DNA of 64,000 bases from NCBI GenBank assembly GCA_001466705.2, contig LATX02000237.1, positions 1 to 64,000 of the forward strand, in the 5' to 3' direction. The position numbers were made by a program, and so were the translations under genes. The notes beneath the pieces were generated by a model, which was not told where the DNA came from, did not search any database, and worked only from the letters and a program-made list of their open reading frames with translations. The stretch is from Moniliophthora roreri (taxonomy: Eukaryota > Basidiomycota > Agaricomycetes > Agaricales > Marasmiaceae). Positions 1 through 11,900 of the stretch are shown here, piece by piece. How positions within the stretch are numbered: the first letter of the stretch is position 1; the number at the start of each line of letters is the position of its first letter.

Positions 1-882
1 CCCATGACTCTGGAATGTAATCAAGAAACGGCAGTAGATCCACTGGCGGAACTGCCGTTGGTGACAAACATCGATTCCATAGACGATGAGCTTCAAAAAA
101 GGCTATGGATTCTGGTGTTTCGTAGTGCGGACAGCGCTTCCCAAATAGGATGGACATGATGACCGAATTGCTGTAGCGCCCAATGTGGTTGAAGAAGTCG
201 TCGGGATTCTGAATGAAATCATACAGTACTTGGGTAGCTTCTGCTCGCTGTTCTTGAAGTGGTAAGTAACCTTAACATTGACTTGGAACGATCCAAACAG
301 ACCTGTATCGGTAAATGATTCTCAGCTGCCGCGGGTGTATGAACCGTATGAGCTGCCTTTCGGAGAACCCGCCATGTATCAGCTATTTGGGAGGGTCATT
401 ATCCGATCTAATAGCAAGCATAGAGAATGTGACCCTTACAGTAGCGACACGCTGCCATATTTAAGTCATTTGTAACCTTCTTGGCCATATGAGATTTTGG
501 CCGGTCCGCAGTGGTCGCACTCCGTTTATCCATCAATTCTGAAGCTGCTTCCATCCCACTGATCACAATAACGGTGCCAGAACTGATTTTGAGGGAATAG
601 ATGTCCCCGTATTGCTGGGCCCATTCCGTGAACCTGTTCCATAATAACCATTATTAGAACGGGGTGAAGGTGAAAGGCCATTAGAATTTCTCACCTGATA
701 TGAGAGTTTTTAGTTGGGAAGACATGGAGGTTTCCTAGAATTGGGACGGTGGGTGGACCAGGAGGTAAGTATGGTTCACGTCGCCCGGTTTTCAGTATCT
801 TCTGCAACAACCATACGATAAAGAAGAGGAATACGAGTACACTGAGGTTGTCTTGCCGAGGGATAATAGACATGATATGCAC
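1..882 (-). CDS. Cytochrome P450, N-terminal half (runs off left edge)
   Basis: Heme-thiolate monooxygenase of the fungal microsomal type; substrate unknown. Exons on the minus strand: 882-695, 633-434, 382-303 and 247 to beyond position 1, all phase-consistent. The protein starts with a short N-terminus, one hydrophobic membrane anchor (VLVFLFFIVWLLQ, about residues 15-27), then the proline-rich hinge PPGPPTVPILGN. Further signatures typical of basidiomycete P450s follow: YGDIYSLKISSG, DTWRVLRKAAH with the helix C Trp-Arg pair, and NSVIMSILFGKRCP. About 238 residues are visible. The I-helix, ExxR and heme-binding Cys regions lie outside the window, so activity cannot be judged. One donor (434/433) gives an odd YCKA joint, so that splice site is the least certain. 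No stop or frameshift is visible. Confidence 0.85.
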
Positions 883-1218
883 CTGAGTGGGCTACTGCTA
901 TCGGAGCTAATCTTCTTCACCTCTTTAAATGTGTTTTCGTGAGACTCCATTAATAGAAGTCAGAGGGACAGGTGATGTTGTTAGTTGAATGAGTTGAATG
1001 GTAAGGTTTTCACCGATGATACCAAAGCGAATAAAAGTGTCCTGAGCGCTCCGGTAGTTCAATTTCATCAATAGAACTCAGTTGTGTACCTGAGGAAGCT
1101 ATATTTTCACGTCATACAAGAGTGTCATACAAGAGTCCTGGATGAATATTGAACGTACTTATGATGGTTAACAGGAAGGGCCGAGTCACATGTAAATCGA
1201 TTTGAGCAGCCCAACGTG
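883..1218. other. Intergenic, upstream of the P450 gene
   Basis: No supported gene. This should hold the P450 promoter (minus strand); no clear TATA box was recognised. Confidence 0.5.
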
Positions 1219-3446
1219 CTTATCTCTATCCTTGACAGAGGTGCACTCTGCGTGTACTCCAGAATCGGTGTTTTAGTATGGCTGCAGCTGCTTGACCACC
1301 GGTAACGCGAAATCTTAATCAGATCCCGACATACCTTTCTCCGCCATCAAATCCGAAGCTCTTATCCCTCTCTTCCGTACATCCACTCGTTCTCTTCATC
1401 TTCTTCATAGCTCAAAATGAAGAGCCGTTCGACTCGAAGGCGACCTATAAGAATAAATCCCGGACAGCCAGAGCTGGATCCACCTCAGTTTCGTTCAGAC
1501 CTAAAGGCAAAGGTACGCACCTAGTCATTACTCCAGTCTCCTGAAGGGCTGAACTAACCTATTTCGCCCACCAGTGTATCCGGTAACGGCTTCTTCAGCT
1601 TCATTAAAAACGTCGACAAGATCTTCCTTTTCCACTCCACATCTCTTCCCTTTCCCTTCTCCCTTTCTCGGGGTGAGGTTTATCGACCTTCGAACGGTAC
1701 AAAAGCTTACAAACAGGCTTTCTATCGCCGTCGCGCTCATGGAGGCTTTTCGGGAATGTTCAGGGGTTGGGATACGGGATTGTGGTGTTGAAGGAAAAAG
1801 AGGGTTAGACATCGTAATTTGAGCTCAATGATAAAATTAATGATAAATGATCAAGACTATCGGAGGCGACTAGGCCATGCCGAGCGAGTCATAGTTGAGA
1901 AGAGTTTTGTTTGGCCAGAATCGTCGGCTAAACCCTGGCGATAATTTTTTTTTTTACCACGGTGACCACGACTCTCCACCTCCTGGACGATACTGGAACG
2001 TCTTGTTAAATGAGAAACAATTCTGTGAGTACAGATCCTCGTGCTCGTGGCCATTGTGATTTTCACTGGCCTCCAGCATTCATTGATCGGAACAGACGAT
2101 ACTACTGTATACTAGATGCTCCAACAAGGATATGCCATTCTGTCAGATACCGAGCTATGCTGATTCCTATAACTGTCAGATGCGGCCGTGTAAACTGCAA
2201 CTTCGAAGTTGTGAAGTTTGGTTTTACCAAATACATAGAGAGTATATCCCGGTGAAAAAACCGTGGCCGATACATGGCCAGAAGGTCACACCTCTGCGAC
2301 TTCCAAAGTATGTGTCCCGCGACTAGCCACGTCGTTCGCCATATCAAAATGCATGATATACACTATGCACGATATATTTGGTGTTAACGGCCGCAAAACG
2401 AGTCACGGTGAGGGCATGCGGAACCTTTGGGCTCTGGTGCTGTACCAGTGCTGTACCAGTGCTGTACTATGATGATGTGCGCTGGGACAAGAGTGCCTTC
2501 GGTTTCAGTACTTAACGTACTCAACGTTCAGCTGACTGCTGACCACAAGAAGACAGAAATATATGGATTTCTCACCAGAAGAGAATGTGCAACAGCTTCT
2601 GTTGTTTTTGCTGTTAACCTGATACATATCACATTGTATGTGCCGACATCGGACCATTATCCATACAAGAGTCGAGTGAATAAATGGTTGAGGGACTGGA
2701 ACTGTTCGTTGTGGGTTTATCATGGCAAGTCTGATTCGGGTACCATATCCTGATTACCCCTTGAATTGCTGAAGGATTATCAGTTGTTGAGACAGAACGG
2801 AGACGTAAAGCGCAGTGGAGTGTGCTCAACTCACATTTGTACGAGAACTTGTTAGAACCTTGAGGGTTGTAGAGTTGCGATGTGCAGAGTAGTCAATGTA
2901 AATTGAACTGAGGAATGTAGCTACATACATGCTTGCTTTTATACTACTCTAAAGGATAAGTTCCGTAGATAAACGGAGAAACCTAGTAAGCTATAGATGT
3001 AAGCTACTGAATACTTGTGAGACGAAGTATCCAAGAATAATGTGTCTTGGAGAGACACAATACAATCCTCTGACAGCGGAAGGAACTATACATGAATTCT
3101 ACATGTGTTCTACTGTATTGTCCATGAGGCTACAATACTCCTACTGGACGAGGGAGCACTCCTATGACTGTAGTGCAAGCTCCGGAGAAGCTCAGGAACG
3201 TACTTTGTAAGTTCCGTAGTTGATCACATACGCAAGTAATACAATAACTAGTGTTCCTAATGTACCTAGTTTAGTATAGTACAGGTACTGTGCTTCAACA
3301 TCAGTAATTAGGAACATCTCGTTGGGATTCATCTCGTGGATGGACCACGTTACTACATAGCGAATATCGGATTTACTACACATACCCGTTTCGACAGAGA
3401 AAATGGTCATCACAAATGCGATGTAGAGTGAGTTTGTACTCATTTA
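1219..3446. repeat. Dispersed repeat, copy 1 (about 1.7 kb plus an inserted LTR)
   Basis: This stretch aligns by eye with 6669-8532 in the same orientation, from the shared CCTTGACAGA start to the shared GTGAGTTTGTACTC end. The copies differ by many substitutions and by indels; copy 2 has extra sequence near 7022-7085 and 7713-7830. Copy 1 is split by a solo LTR at 2785-3300. Neither strand carries a conserved long reading frame: the best frames in one copy are broken in the other. A GTACGC...CCACCAG intron-like pair is conserved, so it may derive from a transcribed unit. The family is not recognised. Confidence 0.75.
2785..3300. mobile_element. Solo LTR (516 bp) with 5-bp target duplication
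   Basis: The insert begins TGTTGAGAC and ends TTCAACA, the TG...CA termini of a long terminal repeat. It is flanked on both sides by TCAGT (2780-2784 and 3301-3305). The paralogous repeat copy at 8370-8390 has the uninterrupted site GATTATCAGTAATTAG, which is a direct empty-site control. No internal retroelement sequence is present, so this is a solo LTR left by LTR-LTR recombination. Copia or Gypsy origin cannot be told apart here. Confidence 0.88.
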
Positions 3447-3782
3447 CAGCTATTCTAGAAATCGTAAGCCGGATTTTTTTCACGCCGCCCTCAGGATTTT
3501 TGTTTAGGTGCAAACTCCACTTATCGCTCATAGCCGCCTGTCAGATCGGTGGTGTCCTCAGCACATTCTCAAAAATTCGCTAGAAAATGAGCACTTCTCT
3601 TCGGGCTATCACCCTGCCACTCAGTTCTTGTCATCTAACACCAAAATCGACCAACCTGAAACTTCATCGAGGGCACTAGCTGGGGTGGAAGTTGTGGGAA
3701 GAATGACATCACACTGTTTACACCTAAACAAGGTCCTGAGGGCGGCGTGAAAAGATCCGGCCTACGATGTCTAGAATAGCTG
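3447..3782. mobile_element. MITE with about 63-bp terminal inverted repeats and TA duplication
   Basis: The left end CAGCTATTCTAGAAATCG... (3447-3510) is nearly identical to the reverse complement of the right end (3721-3782), both running into a shared CACGCCGCCCTCAGGA core. The element is 336 bp, flanked by TA on each side (3445-3446 and 3783-3784), with a 210-bp unique centre. It has no coding capacity. TA duplication suggests mobilisation by a Tc1/mariner/pogo-like transposase. It sits exactly where similarity of repeat copy 1 to copy 2 ends. Confidence 0.82.
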
Positions 3783-3785
3783 TAC

Positions 3786-5760
3786 AACGTTGAACCCCCT
3801 TTTCGCTCCCAGTCGCGTGTCCCCAGGACATACCCGAAAAAACTCTCTGGACGCAACAGCAACGGGCCGAATTCGCCTTCCAATACATCCGGACGAAATT
3901 TCTATGCATTCGGGTCTTTTATACCTTCGCACCGAGCTCCAGCCGTCCCTGCCTGCGTTTCACCATCCCAATTTCGAACATTGCAAGCTTCCTGCTACGC
4001 CAAATCGGAAGAGCATGGCGATGTGACACTGGACACGGGAGAGTCGTTGCAGAACGCACCTGTGAGATTTAGAATGTTAATGCTTTCGAATTGGCTGTGA
4101 CGGTACAAACAGTTTAGGTATTCGACTCAGTTTTTCTCGCGTTGGTTCGTACTGATGATGCTTCTTTTCTAGATGATAGTAAAGGTCTTCGTATTCGGGT
4201 TCGTACATCTAGATCAACTATCGTTGCTCTTGCTCACTTTTTTACTTAGATGGTCAACCACCGACACAGCGTCGGATGCCAGTATACATGGAAAAGACCT
4301 TGCTAACACAGGTTAGTCTCTGTTATCTTACCCTATCATAATCTAAATCCATTTCATTAACAGCAAACCTGATAGGAGCCGACATTGTCAGAATACACCC
4401 AAACACATTCCTTCTCCAGCCCGACTCACCACCCTCGGCACATTTTCCATCCTAATTCCCCCACCAACTCCTCGATCGTCTCTCAACTCCCATCAACGTC
4501 GCCACTTCGACCTTTACATCCACAACGAGATGCCATGTCCTTCGTTATTACCTTTCTTGCGGTCATTGGACATAGACCTTGAAGCGGGCAAGGACACGCC
4601 TTTCAACGTCGCAGATCGCTTCCCAAGTACCAACTGATCAGCGTGCTGGATTCTGAAACGACGCTCGTGTCGTGTTGACGAAATCTTTGTCTTGGAGGAC
4701 GAACAGCAGCCAGACCATCATACACATGTGAGCGTGTATTAGAATGCCTATATCGGGCGTCTGTGGGCACCCGAGATCCTCAGTTAGCCGTGCAAGATAC
4801 TTTCTGGCCTGGTACCTTTCCCCAAGACGAGGAGAACATCGCGATTATGATGCCAAATCCACATGGCCAACCTCGTAGTTTTCATAGGCGTTGCTACCGA
4901 AGCGATCGAATCCGAGAAGAACAACAGCAGCAGACTTTGCTGTATCTATGACCAAAGGTTTTACCTCGGAGAGTATGAAGTCATCACCGGCCTTTCAACC
5001 CGACGTGTTCGAAACTCGTGTTCATGGGCACGATGCTTCTGCATTCGGCACGCCTTCGAGGTGTATTGTATTCTCAAGTTCCATCGATGTCAATACCACC
5101 TACAGCCAGCGCGCTTCCGCATTCACTTTGGCGTCCTCGTCTCCAACTCACGGTTTGCAAACGTTACGATGATGCCCACATCACCTTCACCTTCACTTTC
5201 CAACTCTACACTCGCACTCGATCCGGCACTCATTCTGCACGACGATAATCGGAGACAGTACAAACCTGGTTCGGGTACCGGGTTCGACCTGCCTTCTAGT
5301 GTTTCGCTTTCAGGCTCATTCGACTTTTCGCCATGTCTGTCTCCTCGACGTTTAGGCGAAGATGTGAGCAAGCATGGAGGTAGAAGCTCAGCAGACTTCT
5401 CATGCTGCCAGATATCAGTCCAGCACCCTTTAACGCGGGAAAGCAGATAAAGAAGCGTCGAAACTCTGTCTGTCATTCGACCACAATCTGACACCCAGAA
5501 TTCGGAAGCTCAGGTTCCGTTCTCTCTTCCACCGGTATTAGGGCGTATCTCGTAGTAGTAGTGCGCCGGTGGGGGTCCAGGTACGGACTGGCTTGGCCTA
5601 CGAACATTTCGGGCTACTGAATTATTGGATGATGAAGATCCATCGTTCAATTCGGATACGAGGAGTTTTTCGTGCAGAGGGCACGATATGGGACTATAAG
5701 TGGGACCAGGGATGTCGGTTTGAGCGCTGGGTCTATGAGAGGTAACCAAAGGTCAAAGTG
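3786..5760 (+). pseudogene. Degraded coding region, Ser/Pro-rich protein
   Basis: Several plausible coding stretches on the plus strand lie in different frames with stops between them. Examples are TLDTGESLQNAPVRF near 4030, ADIVRIHPNTFLLQPDSPP near 4380-4430, RVDEIFVLEDEQQPDHH near 4675, and a Ser-rich stretch DLPSSVSLSGSFDF near 5290. One convincing intron (GTTAGTCTCT...TTAACAG, 4312-4363) is still visible. No family was recognised. I read it as a decayed gene with multiple frameshifts; a gene with many unrecognised introns is the alternative. Confidence 0.35.
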
Positions 5761-6668
5761 GAAGGAAGAGCGTAATGAGGCTCACCGACATGTCCGTCTC
5801 CTGACGCTCGTTGGGAAAACGAGTTGATAGTGATGAAGGAGGAATATGGGGGCAGTAATGTCTCCATCTTATCGGAACCTCAGACGATAATGAGGGTGTC
5901 GAGAGAGAGCGGTTACAGCCTTACAGGATCTTGAGCGGATGGGCGATGTCGATGAACATTCAGCAGATGCGGTCGGGCGAGATGTGATTGGCTATGGATT
6001 CAGAGGTTTGGGGGGAGAGAGGCTTGGGAAGCCCGCTGAGATGGAGAACTCATCTTCCCCGAGCTGGAGAAACTGCCGACTGCGACTTTGGCGCAATTTT
6101 AACCGACATTAACGTCGATACGAAGACAGAGCTGAAGTTGAACCCACATCTATCCCAGCACGGAGGCATAGCCTCGCCTCGTTGTCAATCCTCCCAGCAT
6201 CAGCAGAGATGACCCATGCTCCTGCAAGGGAATCACGACACCCTTCTACCTTGTCATTGTTCCGTTACGATCACCTGCGCATGTGAGGGATACGTCGATT
6301 ACCTCGATATCACCTACCAAGACAAATTTTTGATGTCGTCAGGCGGAATCGGGAGTCTAGGATCCTTGTGTCTTTGACCTGGCATGAACGGCATCTGTGT
6401 GATGGGGATAGTTTGGAATTAGGATATCGGAAGGAGAACGAGACTTGCAAATCGCATTGGACTTGTTTTCTTCCGTTTCCTTTCGTTGGTCCTTTGGACG
6501 GATCTGACTCTAGGTTGTTATCTCATCCATTGCTTTTATCTGTGTTCGTTCTTTCACATTTCTGGAATCTCTCTCTCGTTTGCACATTCGACTACGTATG
6601 CAAGTAACTTCTATACCAAGCACATATGTAGCACATAATTCGACTTCCTCATGTATGTATATTAGCAC
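5761..6668. other. No supported gene
   Basis: Short open frames only. It may contain the decayed 3' part of the preceding pseudogene. No tRNA, repeat or promoter signal was recognised. Confidence 0.4.
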
Positions 6669-8532
6669 TAGTACCTATGTACCTTGACAGATGTGTAATC
6701 TGCATGTACTCCAGAATTAGCGCTGTGGTACGGCTGCAGCTGCAGGCCATCAGTAACGCGAAATCGGATCCCGATAGACTCCTCTCCATCTCTTCCGTAC
6801 ATGTTCTCTTCATTTTCTTCGTAGCTCAAAACGAAGCGTCATTCAACTTGAAGGCGGCTCATAGAATGAATCTCGGACAGTCAGAGCTGGATCTACCTCA
6901 GTCTTGTTATTCAGACCTAAAGGCAAAGGTACGCACCTAGTCATTACTCCACTCTCCTGAAAGGCTGAACTAACCCATTTCATCCACCAGTGTATCCGGT
7001 AACGGCTTCTTCAGCTTCATTGAAAACACCCAATTGGCGTTGCAACTTCCACACTCGGGTATTCGATAGAAATGACAGGTAGCGCGCTCGACAAGATCTT
7101 CCTTTCCCACCACACATCTCTTCCTCCCCCTCTTCCCCTTTTCTCGGGTGAGGTTTATCGACCTTCGAACGGTACAAAAGCTTGCAAACATGCTTTCTAT
7201 CGCCGTCGCGCTCATGGAGGTTTTTCGGGAATGTCCAGGGGCTGGGATACGGGACTGTGGTGTTGAAGGGAAGGAAAAAGAGCGTCAGACATCGTATTTT
7301 GAGCTCAATGACAAAATTAATGATAAACGATAAAGACTATCGGAGGCGACTAGGCCATGCCGAGCGAGTCGTAGTTGAGAAAGAGTTTTGTTTGGCCGGA
7401 ATCGTCGGCTGAACCCGGCGATAATCTTTGTTTTTGACGGTCACGGCGACCGCGACTCTCCACCCCCTGGACGACACTGGAACGTCTCGTTGAATGAGAA
7501 AAAATTCTGTGAGTACAGACTCTCGTGCTCGTAGCCATTGCGATTCTCACTGGCCTCCAGCGTTCATTGATCGTAGCAGAAGATACTACTGTATACTAGA
7601 TGCTCCGACAAGAATATGCCATTCTGTCAGATAATGAGCTATGCTGATTCCTGAAACTATCAGAATGCGGCCGTGTAAACTGCAGCTTCGAAGTTGTGAA
7701 GTTTCGTTTTACCAAGCAAAAAGAATAAAGAGTCGAGTGGAATGGAAGAACGGTATGCCTCGAGTTCTCCTCAGTTTTCTGTACATGCGTGTGAGCTGAC
7801 GGTTCTCGAGAAATAGGGGGGCATAAATACATAGAGTATATCCCGGTGAAAAAACCGTGGTCGATACATGGCCAGAATCCACACCTCTGCGACTTCTAAA
7901 GTATGTGTCCCCGCGACGAGCCACGTCGTTCGCCATATCAAAATGCATGATATACACTATGCACAATACATTTGGTGTTAACGGATCCGGATCCGCAAAA
8001 CGAGTCACGGTGAGGGCATGCGGAACCTTTCCACTCTTTGGGTTCTGGTGCTGTACCTCAAAAATGCTATGATAATGTGCGCTGGGACAAGAGAGTCTTC
8101 GGTTTCAGCGCTTAACGCTCAGCTGACCACAGGAAGACAGAAATATACGGATATATACGGATTTCTCGCCAGAAGAAGAGAATGTGCAACAGCTTCTCTG
8201 TCGTTTTTGCTGCACCTGATACATATTACATCGTATGTGCCGACATCGACCGTTATCCGTACAAGAGTCAAGTGAATAAATGGTTGAGGGACTGGAACTG
8301 TTCATCGTGAGTTTATCATGGCAAGTCTGATTCGGGTACCATATCCTGATTACCCCTTGAATTGCTGAAGGATTATCAGTAATTAGAAACAGCTCGTGGG
8401 GCATTCATCTCGTGGATGAACCACGCTACAGAGCTACATAGCGGATATCGGATTAACTACTACACATACCCGTTTCGACAGAGAAAATGGCCATCACAAA
8501 TGCGATGTAGAGTGAGTTTGTACTCGTTTAAG
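6669..8532. repeat. Dispersed repeat, copy 2
   Basis: Second copy of the repeat at 1219-3446, same orientation, without the LTR insertion. It serves as the empty-site reference for that LTR at 8370-8390. It has two extra segments of roughly 60 and 110 bp relative to copy 1. No reading frame is shared intact between the copies. Confidence 0.75.
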
Positions 8533-8918
8533 ATTATTTCACACACTGAACATGAGGAGCAACTGGATAGAGTAATCGGAGCCCTCAAGATTTTCTCAAG
8601 CTAAACATCGGTGAACACCATGTTCCTGTCTTGCCCCGACCCATATCAATAGCGAAGCGAGAACCCGCAGCGTAGAAGTAAAGCATTGCCGATACAAGGA
8701 TTTGTACGGCACGAACTCAGCGCCAAGACGCTTGTGATAAATATGCCGGATTGTTGACATTGAAGTCCCGACAAAGACGTTGCTCACACGCTCGCCTATA
8801 GTTTCACTGCTTTAGCGCGCGCTATCATGTAGATTTTAAAACAGCCTGATCATGGATCCACTCTATTAATTACCTCGCCTCATTATTCCCAGCATCAGCG
8901 GTCTCACACACAGCACTC
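8533..8918. other. Intergenic, upstream of the ZZ-type gene
   Basis: No gene seen. It should hold the promoter of the gene starting at 8919; no clear TATA box was recognised. Confidence 0.45.
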
Positions 8919-11900
8919 ATGTCGACTGAACTTTCCGAGGTAGCACTTCAAGAGGCTGATGCTGCCATCAGGCTCAGCCAGGCTTATCACGCCTCGAAGG
9001 GGGAGAAACGTCTCAATAGAGCAGGTCGGTGTTCCATTCCACTTTTTCCACGTCACTGTTTGTCCCTAATGCGTATCTGCAGGTAGCGTTGTACTCAAAA
9101 CATCCGAGAGCCCAACCGTCTCTATCTTGAACAGTGATACAACTTCGGAAGCATTTTCGCTCGTCAGAGACCATATTAGCAATTTTGTAGAGAACAGTAA
9201 ATTACTGATGTCTGTCCTCGACGAGGTTGCCAGAGTCCATCCATTCGTACAAGGTATCACCTTCAATGACTCTACATAATTAGGTTGCTGATACTGATCC
9301 TGAAATTGCAGTTGCCGTCTCGTTATTCAAAGCAGGATTGACTTTGGAACTAACACGACGAGAAAATGACGACAAAGTTCTCGCGCTCAACCTGATCATG
9401 TGTGACATGATGCGGACGCTCACGCTGTATGTTTCGCTACCATCGTCACACCATGATTGCTTACGGACATTGCAGATTGAAGCGATTCGCAAACTCCACA
9501 CATCCCAGTGTTGATGGGCTTTCTATCGAGGATCGATTACGGATGCGCATGGAGGCCATCGTTGGTACCATTAAAGATTGTGCAAAGGTGTGCGATACCT
9601 ACCAGAAACGTCATATAGCTGGTGCGTAGACCAAATATCATACTCCAGGTTCTATACATACTTACTATGCCCCTTTGCAGTCAAGTTTTTCACGAGCTTA
9701 AAGTGGCAGGGCAAGTTTGCCGAGGTCGCTCAGCAATTCACCGATCACAAGAACGGTATCCAGTATGATCTTCAGATTCATGCAAGTGATGGTATCGCCA
9801 CGGCGAATGTCATGCTCACTGCAATGAATACGTCTATGTCTCAACTCAAAGATAATGTTGTTGAGCTCATGAGGACTGTTTTCGAGCGCTTGCGCACCCC
9901 CGAGGAACGCGAGCTCTCAACCATCATAGACTCCCAGCCTGGTGGTGCCGATGCCGTCCTCAAAAACAATCCTTTGCTTGAAAAGATTCTCGCAAAGCAG
10001 AAGACACCGAAAGGCGACAAGCGGAAGACAGTCGCAGGGCTGCAGAAGGAGGTTATGAAGGAAGTAGACCAGGTCCTCGCAGAGGAAAAGTTTTTTGAAC
10101 AGAAGTTTAATGCGATGTGCAAACAAGTAGACGAAGTCAAGGTGACGGTCAGACACGAGAGTGATCGTGTGATCAACGCAGTACTCGCAGGCCCTCATGA
10201 GCGGATTATCGACCGTGTGAGTCTAATTTTGCCGTCAGCGTCTTCATTCCTCGAGCTGATACTTCGTCATTTCCCTCAGGATATGTATCATATCTGGAAA
10301 GAGATGGTAATGTATTGACCCAATCTCTGAGAGCCTAACTGATGAGGTAATAGGGGTGGAAGGGCAGCGTCAAGGCCAAGCACCTCGCTATGGCGCTCCG
10401 TGACCACTTCGCTGAAGGGAGTCAAGCTGCAGCACTCGCTGCCATTCGCGACATTACGGCGTCAAGCAAGAAAGACCAAGATTCGGCTGCTCAAACTGTC
10501 GAAGAAATTGCTGAAATTGCTCGCCGTGCGGGGAGCATTAGTGCGGAGGACCGATGGGCATTGCAGTATATTACTATTCAGCGGCTGCAGCCGCTTACGG
10601 AAGCTCTCGACGACGACGTATCTTCATTTGTCACAATCACTGAGGTGAACACTTTCACTACAGCCCGGCCACTCAGTTGGAGGTGAGCTTTCGGATACAT
10701 ATTAGGACGTACTTGACAAGTTGCTAGTCTCTCACATTGGACAGCGTACTGGGCTTATGGCAAGTAGATACCTCTGAGCTTTCTATCACCTCATTCATGT
10801 GCAGTTTGTTAGGCTTCGAGATGACTGTCCAGTGGTATTTTCGCCGCATCCGCAAGCTATTCGCAGATATATTTGCAGCTTCAAAACAGGCTCTTCCGGC
10901 CAACCGGCAGATCATTGCGAAATTTATTTCATCCTGGGCAGCTAAACGTGTTGAGGACCTTCTCTCTGGACTTCGTGCCGTTGACGAGTGGGATGACATC
11001 AATTGGGATTCGGATGCCACGTTCTCAAAATTCAAGGACTATATCATCAAGAGCGAAATGAATATGGACCGCAGCCTACGAACAGTCAATTACTATATTG
11101 ATGCGGCAAATACTTTGTCCATGGTCACTGGAGCTGGGAGGCCTGAGAAGGTGAGATCATTACTTATGTTCGCCATGCTTTTCTGATGACATACGGATAT
11201 AACAAGTACATACTACCCATTCTCTTTCTACTATTTCAGAGGAGCTTAACTATTGTAACACAAGCACAAACTGCAACACTTCATATAAATGAGCTCGAAG
11301 TGATCCAGTACTCCATTATAACAGTGATGGAAGGGGTAGAACATCGAGTTCGTACTCTGCAAGGTCAGCCGTCCTTCACGAACATTTTTGACGTGTATTA
11401 AGCTCTGAATTCCTATCACTGGCAGCTGTGTACAGGTTGCAAAATCTAAACGAGAAGGAACAACTCAGAAAATTTTTCTATGGTCTAGTATGTCATTCTG
11501 TGTACCACTGGCATCCTGTCTGACTGTCAGCGCAAATCATACATTGATCTTAGTATTCGTTCGTCACCGAGGAACCTGTCATGGGACCCTATTGGACGCG
11601 GAACCCCCTCATTGACACCAACACGGTTTTTGCCATTACTTACCCCAAGTCAACAGACGAGGGCGCAAATTTCGAAGCCGGGAAAATCCAGTCCCTCCTC
11701 TTTGGGCCACAGACAGAAGAACTAGAACTCCTTTCTAACCCTTCTCCTGAAGGAGATTCCCAGGGCCATGAAGCTACCCTTCCACAATCTCTCGTAGGTC
11801 ACTGGAGTGGATCATACACTTACAACAGTGGGAGGAACAACGATGGTCTAGTTAGTTTTACTGTCTCCTCTCACGACACTGAAGGTAATATCAGCGGGTC

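Noticed and set aside
1574..1822. Overlapping open frames in repeat copy 1 as a gene
   Set aside because: The corresponding frames in copy 2 are broken or different on both strands.
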